From the NCBI GenBank assembly GCA_905221605.1, contig CAJNDS010002579.1:208031-272030 (forward strand): a stretch of 64,000 nucleotides of DNA, given 5' to 3'. The notes below the pieces were generated by a model. The model ran no database searches. It was not told the origin of the DNA and worked only from the letters and a program-made list of their open reading frames with translations. Source of the DNA: Symbiodinium natans. Taxonomy: Eukaryota > Sar > Dinophyceae > Suessiales > Symbiodiniaceae. The translations under genes and the position numbers were made by a program. Within the stretch, counting starts at the first letter, position 1. The number at the start of each line of letters is the position of its first letter. This document shows positions 56,001 to 64,000 of this stretch, piece by piece.

Positions 56001-59000
56001 ATCCCCAAACCCCTAAACTAGGGAATTTTGTAAGTGCGTACAGTAGGGTTATACAGTGAATCTTAGAACCCTAAGCCTTCAACCCACTATGAGCCCTAAA
56101 AATCCCAAGCCCCGACAATCAGATCCTAAACCCCAAATCCTAAACCCTCTTACCCTGAAGCTCCAGACCCTAAACCCCAAACCCACGAAACCCCGGCCCA
56201 AAACCCTAAACCCTAAATAACCCTAAACCCTAAACCCTAAATAACCCTAAACCCTAAACCCCTAGACCCGAAGCCCTAAACCCTTTTCCCACAAAGCCCA
56301 AAACCCGAGTCGGAAGTGCCTCGGCTCTCGCCCTGGTGGCGCAGGCGGCCGAGCGACGGCGCCAGGAAGAGGTTGGGGTATTTAGGGTGTAGAGTTTAAG
56401 GTTTAGGGTATTTAGGGTATCTAGGGTATTTAGGGTTTAGGGTATTTAGGGTATTTAGGGTGTTTAGGTTTTCGGGTTTAGGGTTGAGAAGGTTTAGGGT
56501 TTAGGGCTTAGGGTTTAGGGTTTAGGGTTGAGAAGGTTTAGGGCTTCGGGTCTACGGTTACCTCGGGCTCAGGGGTTTAGAGGGGTTTAGGGTGACAGAC
56601 TCATGAGGCTGAAGTTGATGGCCACACCGCAAGGAAGAGGTTCAGGGTTTCGGTGCCCGACCAGCAAGCAACCCATGCAAGCCACTAGGGGAGTTCCAAA
56701 CCCCAAATCCTGTGTGTGTGTGTGTGTGTTTGAAAACACCTGTTTGCCCTACGTAATCCTAGTCCCTAAGCAGGAATCATCCCAGTACACCCTAATCTCC
56801 AGGCATTAAACCTCTGTAAGGCCCAAAATCCCTAAACCCTACGATTTTGCAGCAAACTAATTACTTTCATTGACAAGATCCCTAACCCACAATCCTAGAA
56901 TCAAACTCCAAACCCCAAACGCAACCAAGCAACGGCGATTGGAGATGTTGCCACCAGGCCGAAGAGCGAAGGAAGCGAGACGAGGCCTGTTCCGGACCAC
57001 TCAGATCCCACGAGAGGTTTAGGGTTTGGGGGTTTAGGGTTTAGGGCTTGGAGGTTTGGGGTATAATTTGGGGGCTTCGGGCTCAGGTTTAGGGTTTGGA
57101 GGTTTTCGGTTTGGGGGCTTAGGGCTTAGGGTTTAAGCCGCAAGTAAGGTATAACCCTAAACCCTAAACCCTAAAACCTAAACCCTAAACCCTATACCTT
57201 GGGCTACAGGACGCCCGAGGTTTGCTTATCCTACGTAGACAACCCGCCAGAACACCTGGCAGCCCTGGCTGGGTGCGGCTCAGCCTGGAGGGTTTATGGT
57301 CTAGGGTTTAGGGTTGAGGGTTTGGGGTTTAGGGTTTAGGGTTGAGGTCCTTGTGAATGTGCATGGGCAAGAGATGCCTACAGTTCTGAACATGCCTGCC
57401 GAGCAAGCAGCTGCTCTTGCCGGGGCTGGAGGTCCTCTCCGGTCCTGTCGCACAGGCCAACAAGGCAAAAGGGGTTTAGGGTTTAGGGTTTAGGGTTCAC
57501 GGTTCATGGTTTAGGGCTTGGGGTCGTCGGATCCGAGTGCAGAGACGAAGCGCCACGTCCTGGCCATCAGGCAGCAACAGAGCACACTCTGAACAATGCT
57601 CTTGTCGTTGTTAACGATATGTGCAGAAATATGTATATATAGATGTATAAATATAAATAGAAATATTATAAATATAAGTAGAAATATAAATATAAATGAA
57701 CATACAAAATGTAAATATAAATATAAATATAAATATGTGTATATATATATGATGTACATATAGATGTGTGTGCAAATCTCGAACCCCGAAGCAAGAATCA
57801 TCCCAAGACCCCAAACCAACAAATCTCAATCCCCAAGCAATATTTCCTTCCCTAGGCCCTAAACCCTAAACGCTCATCAGATTTAGCCGTAAACTACTAT
57901 GATGTGCAAGATGCCTGAACCCTAATCCGAAACCATAAACCCTACACCCTAAGCCCTAAGCCCTAAACCCTAAACCCTAAACCTTAAACCCTAAACCCTA
58001 AACCCTAGACCCTAAACCCTAAACCCTAAGCCCTAAGCCCTAAGCCCTAACCCCTAAACCCTAAACCCTAAACCCTAAACCCAAAGCCCTAAACCCTAAA
58101 CCCTAAACCCTAAACCGCAACCAAGCAACGGCGATTAGAGATGTTGCCACCAGGCCGAGGAGCGAAGGAAGCGGGACGAGGCCTCTTCCTGATAGGGTTC
58201 TTAGGGAAGGGGGGTTCAAGGGGGGTTTAGGGTTTAGGGTTTGGGGTTTGGGGTTTAGGGTTTTAGGGATTTGCGCTCTACTGTGGGTTGACGGTACTCA
58301 CTCAAGGAACCTTCCGTGGACTGCACGTACGAAAGATACAAATACGAATAGAAGTGCACCGAAGTCTCCTTTTGGGGGTGCCGTTAGGGCCTCAATCCCC
58401 TTATGCGCTTCCTAGGCAACCTACAAGAAGTAAGGCAAGAATTTAGGATTCAGGGTTTCGGGGTTTTAGGGTTAGTCCTAGCTCAAGGGCCCTTTCAGGG
58501 TGCAGGCTTCTGGGATGAAAGCTCTATGTGCCTCGACGTACACAGGTTGTAAACCCTAAGCCCAAAACCCTGTATCCCCTAAACCCCAATCCCTAAACCC
58601 TAAATCCTAAACCCTAAGCCCTATTTCCGAAACCCTATTCCCTAAACCCTAAACCGCCAAACGCGCGGGTAGGTGGTGTGCGTAGGGCAATGGCGACGGT
58701 AGGGCGTGTCTTCGGCCAGGCCGACGAGAGGCGGAAGCGCGACGAGGCCCCAAGCCCTAAACCCTAAACTCTAGGGTTTAGGCTTAGGGTTTAGGGTGCA
58801 GGGTGTAGGGTTTAGGAACCCTAAGCCCTCAGTCCTAAGCCCTAAACCCTAAACCCTAAACCCTTCAGGACATGTGGTTTGCCCAAGTTAACCCAACGAA
58901 GTCTGGACCCTGTGCCTGCTTGGTGTCACCAAATATTACTCCTCATGCGGCTCAACCTGAACCCGACACCCCGAAGTTCGGAAACCTAAGGACCTCTCAA

Positions 59001-62000
59001 ACTAAACCATAAACCCTACACCCTATACACCTTGACCTGAACGGAGTGTCTGCAGCCGGATGTACTGCGACAGATCCAGGGTCTGATTGACGAAGGCATC
59101 CTGGAGGCAGAGCAGTTGCTGCCTGAGGTTGTTCGTCGTCTAGAGACGAGGAAGGCCTTGTCGGGCGCCACTGTTGTGGAGCAGCTGACCAAGGGCATAG
59201 CTGCCGAGGGGCTGGACGTAGGCATGCTGAACTTCGTGCAGGTGTTGCGTGGCGTCGCGGGCATGTGTGCGCTCTGGCACCGGGACAACTGGCCTCGGCA
59301 TGTGGCCCTAGTTTCATATAAGAGAGATTCTCGCCATTATGGTTGATTTTGGGCAGGTGTCTTGTATACCGAGCCTTATACAAAATATGTATTTCATAGA
59401 GTTGCATACCCAGAATGGCACATCATTCAGAGCATCCCCAGAAGACTTGGGTTCCAAAGTCATGAGATTGGAATCAGCTTGACTGTCATCTATTCCCGCA
59501 ACAACCCAAATATATCCTTTGCGTACGCTACACCTAGCTCAAGCCCACTCTCTTCGTGGTTTGTTAGGCCCCATGTGTTGAATTCCTGTAAATTCCTAGG
59601 CTACTTGATCCTGAAGCGAAACGCCAGGCGTTGCACCCCAAACCCCAAACCTCATGAGCCCATCGCCGTCGCTGGAGACCTGGAGGGATTAGGTAGTTTA
59701 GGGTTTAGGGTTTAGGGTTTAGGGGTTGGGGGTCAAGTTCTTTTGGCATTCGGGCCAACCAGGACCATGAACCCGAAGGCTGGATGAGCGTGCTTTCCGT
59801 GGAGCTTGGCGATCATCCCAGACCCCAGGAGGATCCAAAAAGTAGAGCCCCCTAAATAGTAACTAAATAGGATTTAGGGTTTAGGGGTTTAGGGTTTAGG
59901 GTTTAGGGTTTAGGGTTTAGGGTTTAGGGTATCCTGCACTACTAGCGGGTCATTCTTAGGAAGCCCTTGAAGAGATCTACTTTCTGAATACTCTCAGGTG
60001 TCTGGGGTCAAGGTTTGAGCCTGCCAGACGCACGGCAACGAGAGCTTGCAGCTCAAGTCAAGCAAACCCTAAACCCCAAACCCTAAAACCCTAAACCCCT
60101 TGGGTTTAGGGTTTAGAGTTGGTTTAGGGTTTAGGATTTAGGGTTTAGGGTTCTAAAACCCTAGACCCTAATCCGCAGCCCCCAGCCGGGGGTAACCCCA
60201 AGTTCTAGGCAAAGGACCGCAAAGCTTTGTTTGCAAGGAAAGATGATCAGGCCGAATAATGGGCTGATCAGCTACTCCTAAGCTCTCCATTATGTGCTTC
60301 AGAAAGGTAGGTCAGGTAAGCCCGTTAGTTTTCCCAAACCCTAATCCACAAAAAACATCTCTTTTCTAAGCCTGAAACCCCTAAAGCCTGAAACCCCTAA
60401 CCCTAAACCCTAAACCCTAAACCCTAAACCCTAAACCCTAAACCCTAGTTAAAGCGCCCTGGATCCGCGACCGGCCAAACAACCCTCGGCCCCTCCCTTT
60501 TGACAGGCCGCGGCAGAAGAGCGGAAGCGGCGGGAGGAGGCTCGGATGGGCTGAGGGTTTAGGGTTTAGGGTTTAGGGTTTCGGGTTTAGGGTTTAGGGT
60601 TTAGGGTTTCGGGTTTAGGGTTTAGGGTTTAGGGTCTGGGAATTACGGTCTTCTGAAGGCCCAAAAAGAGAATCACCCTTAAAGGGACCCCAAAAACGGG
60701 TACCCCGATTTTCGGACCTAAACCCTAAACTCCAAACCCCAAACCCCAAAGCCCAAACCCCAAACCCCAAACCCCAAACCCTAAACCCTAAACCCTAAAC
60801 TATGGGACTGCGGGGTCTGGATACGGTCGCCTCGGTTGGGGGATGTTGGGGTGCTGCGCACCAGGTGTCCCCCCCCCCCCCCCAAACACTAAACCCTAAA
60901 CCCTAAACCCTAAACCCTCCAGGAGGGTGCGAACGCCTTAAACTTGGGGGCTTAGTAGGGTCTCAGGTTTAGGGTCTAGGGGTTAGGGTTTAGGGTAAGG
61001 ACCCCCTACTACTCAGAGATTACGGTACCGGAGCCCATACTTCCCTCTGATCTATCTGCGACGAGATGTATGCTGCGTAGATGGTGTTTTTCAGATGTCA
61101 TGTTCTGATTTCCTGAACCCTAAACCCTAAACCCCTTCATTCGACACACTAACGCGCAAATCTCAAGCAGTCCCCATGGTTCGTAGCATGGCAGTGAGGG
61201 GATACCTTATATTTTTCAGGCTATATTGCCCTAAACCCTAAACTCTAAATCCTAAACCCTAGAAACCTAAACCCTAAACCCTAAACCCTAAACCCTAAAC
61301 CCTGACCCCTGTCATTCCCTACTAAGAGCCGGTAAGTCGCAAGCTCATCAGGCAGCTGCGGCTGAGGAACGGCGGCGGCGGGACGAGGACGTGCACTGTT
61401 TTGTCACAGACCCCTAACCTGGGAGACCAGATGGGTTTAGGGTTTAGGGTTTAGGGTTTAGGGTTTAGGGTTTCAGGGTTCAGGATTTAGGGTTTAGGGT
61501 TGAACCCCGCCGAAAGCTTGCGGGGTTTAGGGTTGAGGTTTGAGGCTTTAGGGGTCACTCCTATTGATTCCTATTAAGGTCATGAACCATAAACCCGTTA
61601 CGGGTCAAAATGCCTAGATGGTAGGGCTCCTTGTGTTCTTTTTAGGTTTCTAGGCGCTTGAAATTCGAAGGCGAAGTTTACAAGGCAGTACCGGGGCTTA
61701 GGGTCCGGAGGGTTTAGGGTTTAGGGTTTATTAGGGTTTATTAGGGTTAAGGGTTTAGGGTTTAGGGTTTAGGGTTTAGGGTTTAGGGTCCGGAGGCTCT
61801 ACTTGGAGGTTCATGGTACTTGTTAACCAATCATAGCTGTACTTCTAACTGTACTTATAAAACCATATTAGGGCACTTCAGGGGCTTTTAAGTAGGTTAC
61901 AGGTACGGTTTTCATTGGCAAATAAGTACCATGAGCCTCCAAGTAGGAAAGAGTTATCTTTCATGGGTGCGTGCAAAGTTATATATCAACAGAAGTACGG

Positions 62001-62315
62001 GGCGCGTCCCTAGGGTCTCTACTTTCTGGATCCTCCCAGGGCTCTGGGTTGTAGTTTAAGTTCGGTGCTGGGTGTGCTGCGTGTGGCCGTTCCGTTGAAT
62101 CTCAAAAGGGAGGTTTCAAGCCTAAACCCTAAACCCTAAACCCTAAACCCTAAACCCTAAATAGGGAAGATAAGGATACCTTCTGTTGAGGCCCTTCTTC
62201 GCAACTTTCGGTATTGGTGCGTAGTGCCAAGCATTGGGTTGGCTAAAAATGGCCGACTGCGATACAAGACCGCCTGGCGCAGGAGCTGGACCGCGAAATT
62301 GCCAGGCTCAGAGAT
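53090..62315 (+). CDS. Charged coiled-coil protein gene built from 24-42 nt micro-exons
   Basis: Starts MALTLALERFGHESFAGEGP (53090-53150, GC donor); 53646-53665 (DKPDKK) follows in phase. Phase-0 micro-exons then follow: 54231-54272 (EQEAEKRKEARRAR, donor GTGAGC), 54970-54993 (EQRQRDAE), 56345-56371 (AAERRRQEE), 56958-56984 (AEERRKRDE), 58154-58180 (AEERRKRDE), 58720-58746 (ADERRKRDE), 60028-60056 (ARQRELAAQ), 60507-60539 (AAAEERKRREE), 61352-61387 (AAAAEERRRRDE) and 62283-62315 (ELDREIARLRD). A longer helical exon 59056-59246 (LIDEGILEAEQLLPEVVRRL) and 59779-59810 (LDERAFRGAW) fit in phase. Product: an Ala/Glu/Arg-rich single alpha-helix or coiled coil; role unknown. Donors are mostly GC. 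Longer open segments at about 55483 and 57340 may be extra exons. The 3' end was not found. Confidence 0.55.
54320..54397. repeat. TTTAGGG telomere-like array
   Basis: Eleven copies in the intron after the first micro-exon; another eight copies at 54510-54569. Confidence 0.95.
54790..54969. mobile_element. Family D element directly before a micro-exon acceptor
   Basis: 'atcccagacctttgggaggatcc' with AAAAGTAGA on the left; TCTACTTTTTGGATCCTCCC then AGGGGTCTGGGAT on the right: about 30 bp of inverted ends. The CAG acceptor of the exon at 54970 lies 19 bp past the right terminus. Confidence 0.8.
55018..56344 (+). other. Intron-like stretch with one long open segment
   Basis: Holds TTTAGGG runs (55039-55140, 55360-55440), a diverged family G terminus near 55318 and a GC-rich open segment about 55483-55704. 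That segment is open on both strands (plus: EVWRASWPFGVLRAEAEANV; minus: LLDCSKASKILHVTPREDME). A CAG acceptor at 55480 and a GC donor at the far end favour plus, but its phase does not match the neighbouring micro-exons. Confidence 0.4.
56917..58187. repeat. Duplicated intron-end plus micro-exon unit (two copies)
   Basis: About 70 bp at 56922-56991 recurs at 58118-58187 with a handful of changes. It starts in the intron ('caaccaagcaacggcgatt'), runs through CCACCAG and covers the 27-nt exon, ending GACGAGGCCT. Conservation of the intron part shows a recent exon-scale duplication rather than selection on the exon alone. Confidence 0.9.
57599..57770. repeat. A+T-rich TATAAATA tract
   Basis: ATATAAATA-type degenerate repeats in an intron; the minus-strand Tyr/Ile/Phe-rich ORFs across it are artefacts. 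Similar tracts lie at 1650-1684, 26490-26580 and 63908-63966. Confidence 0.85.
59811..60027 (+). mobile_element. Family D element = GA-AG intron
   Basis: Begins at the donor with GATCATCCCAGACCCCAGG, then GGATCCAAAAAGTAGA; the right arm TCTACTTTCTGAATACTCTC, AGGTGTCTGGGGTC precedes the CTGCCAG acceptor. The whole predicted intron is the element plus a few TTTAGGG units. Confidence 0.75.
61800..61945. mobile_element. Family C element, complete copy
   Basis: TACTTGGAGGTTCATGGTAC at the left and GTACCATGAGCCTCCAAGTA at the right; interior shares 'aaccatattagggcacttcagggg' (inverted) with the copy at 41052. It lies in the intron between micro-exons 61387 and 62283. Confidence 0.8.
62018..62050. 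mobile_element. Family D solo right terminus
   Basis: TCTACTTTCTGGATCCTCCC then AGGGCTCTGGG, without a left partner within 1 kb. Confidence 0.6.
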
Positions 62316-62484
62316 GTAGTGTCTAGCCCGTTTAGGGTTTAGGGTTTATTTAGAGTTTAGGGTTTAGGGAGCCTAAAGCATGTTCCCAAATGCTCACCTT
62401 TTTCCCCACCCCCTCCCTATAGATACTGAGAACCCCAAATAGCCCATCCCAGCCTTCGCCGTGCGCTTTTGGGTGGTGGGGTGG

Positions 62485-62745
62485 GTTTAGGGTTTAGGGT
62501 TTAGGGTTTAGGGTTTAGGGTTTAGGGTTTAGGGTTTAGGGTTTAGGGTTTAGGGTTTAGGGTTTAGGGTTTAGGGTTTAGGGTTTAGGGTTTAGGGGTA
62601 GGGTTAGGGTTTAGGGTTTAGGGTTTAGGGTTTAGGGTTTAGGGTTTAGGGTTTAGGGTTTAGGGTTTAGGGTTTAGGGTTTAGGGTTTAGGGTTTAGGG
62701 TTTAGGGTTTAGGGTTTAGGGTTTAGGGTTTAGGGTTTAGGGTCA
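62485..62745. repeat. TTTAGGG telomere-like array
   Basis: About 36 copies with one interruption near 62596. Confidence 0.98.
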
Positions 62746-64000
62746 GGGTTATGGTAATCATATACTCAGAAACCCCGACAGGCCTGCAGGGGTGCTGCTT
62801 AGGCATCTGCAAAACCCTGAGCCCTACGACCTCCAATCCCCAAACCCCAAACCCCAAACCCTAAACCCTAAACCCTAAACCCCCCCAGGGGTTCAGGGTT
62901 CAAAGGGTTCAGGCCACCTGAACACTGAGTCCGCAAAGCCTCCTGAACCCGAGCCAACTCTAGGAACCACGGCTGGGGGTTTAGGGTTTAGGGTTTTCTT
63001 TCTTCTGCTGATGGTAGAGTCTCTAAGACGCACCATGAATTCCTCCTGGGGCTCAGCCCTCAAGTGGTTGAAAGCCTTCGATGCTGTGACTTGTCAGAAC
63101 ATCTGCATCTCCCAACAAACATGCTTGCCGACCCTAAAGCTGGCCTAGGCTCCGACAACATAAACTTCATGCTGGTCAAAACTGTACTGCATCACAGCAT
63201 GAAAGGCAGGACCCTCACAGGAGCGCTGATGTAGAGAAACACCCTTATGAAGGATGTCTAGAGCTTGCCAGGGTTTCGAATTAGGTCCGCAGATACCTCT
63301 TTGCACAACCCTAAACCCTATAACCCTAGATCCTAAACCCTAAACCCTAAACCCTATAACCCTATAACCCTATAACCCTATAACCCTAAACCCTAAACCC
63401 TATAACCCTAAACCCTATAACCCTAAACCCTGAACCCTAGACCACAAAGCCCTCGTTTCAAACTCGCAGCCACGAGCTTGAGCCAAGGAGTCGCCACAGC
63501 AAAGTAGCGGCGCAGCCTCAGTTTAGGGTTTAGGGTTTAGGGATTCGGGTTCCAAGACCCATGGGGGTTTAGGGTCCAGGGTTTTGGGGCTAGGGTGTCG
63601 GGTTTAGGGTTTAAAATTTGGGGCTTGTGGCTTGGTGTTTAGGTTTATCCAACACACCCAAAACCATACCCCCTTAACCTGTCAAAGCATAGTATGGGGT
63701 TTCCGATAGTAGAGGGTACCCTACTATAGTGGTTTGTTTTAACGGGATTCTACTACATTTTGCCGTTGAAAGGGGGACCCCTATACCCCTTAATTTGGTT
63801 TACGAGTATGCCCCTAAACCCTAAACCCTAAACCCTAAACCCTAAACCCTAAACCCTAAACCCTAAACTCTAAGAAGCCCTAAATTCTAAACCCTAAACC
63901 CTAAGCTCCACATAAATATAAATATACATATATATATATATACATAATATATATATATATATATATCCCTGAACCCTAAACCTACTAAACCCTAAACCCT
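62746..64000. other. End of window: no supported exon
   Basis: 62985-63310 is non-repetitive. Plus reads GSALKWLKAFDAVTCQNICI before a stop; minus reads PQEEFMVRLRDSTISRRK. Neither has convincing splice sites, and it could be a decayed retroelement. The rest holds AACCCTATA variants (63309-63430), a TAGTAG..GGGTACCC..CTACTA palindrome (about 63701-63720), CCCTAAA arrays and (TA)n. Confidence 0.45.

Noticed and set aside
58997-59407. Minus ORFs of 90-136 codons
   Set aside because: The plus frame encodes a clean amphipathic helix (LIDEGILEAEQLL..) with a CTGCAG acceptor; the minus frames are Ser/Pro/Arg-rich shadows.
59362-59715. Plus ORF of 117 codons starting YTEPYTKYVFHRVAYPEWHI
   Set aside because: Lies in the predicted intron 59247-59778, has a different codon composition, runs into CCCCAAA/TTTAGGG repeats and has no domain I recognise. 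It could be a decayed insertion.
1-64000. CRISPR arrays, tRNA or rRNA genes, spliced-leader genes
   Set aside because: Repeats are telomeric, microsatellite or inverted elements without spacer architecture. I saw no cloverleaf or rRNA core sequence and no match to the 22-nt dinoflagellate spliced leader as I remember it.

Overview
The window looks like nuclear DNA of a dinoflagellate, probably a Symbiodinium-like (suessialean) species. Four observations point there. (1) Plant-type telomere heptamers (TTTAGGG/CCCTAAA) are scattered by the hundred through introns and spacers. (2) Coding sequence is cut into very short exons whose introns often begin GC or GA rather than GT and end in AG, usually AG|G. 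(3) Every gene I could reconstruct lies on the + strand, with spacers of about 0.1-0.4 kb where both edges are visible. (4) The best-resolved gene is a ubiquitin-like/ankyrin-repeat protein of a type common in dinoflagellates. Long ORFs are rare and mostly repeat artefacts. Genes were rebuilt by hand from acceptor/donor sites and reading-phase agreement; all splice choices are predictions without transcript support.

Layout: 0-6.6 kb, 3' part of a gene ending at 6642; about 6.7-16.6 kb, a locus with a possible TIR-like segment (7.3-10.5 kb) and further scattered exons; 16723-19996, a ten-exon gene with an N-terminal signal peptide (180 aa); 20-24 kb, an incomplete exon series; 24648-27800, a complete six-exon ubiquitin-like/ankyrin gene (302 aa); 28151-28946, a five-exon gene (147 aa); 29325-31101, a five-exon gene (109 aa); 31.1-37.4 kb, few exons, a GGGCCAGCA minisatellite and a hairpin; 37529-41573, a gene assembled in parts; 41696-44029, a gene with C2-like features; 44806-about 52.8 kb, a long many-exon gene; 53090-62315 and beyond, a gene encoding a charged coiled coil through an array of 24-42 nt micro-exons.

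The most interesting system is the intron population. At least eight short terminal-inverted-repeat element families are spread through the window. Several copies coincide exactly with predicted introns, starting with the GA/GC donor dinucleotide and ending with AG, and several introns are flanked by short direct repeats. This is what introner (intron-generating transposon) insertion should leave. Telomere-like heptamers fill most other introns. A second notable feature is the serial 27-nt exon duplication that builds the coiled coil at 54-62 kb. A third is a roughly 320-bp near-palindrome made of GGTACG-type repeats at 49.8-50.1 kb. No rRNA, tRNA, CRISPR, prokaryotic operon or virus-derived gene was recognised.
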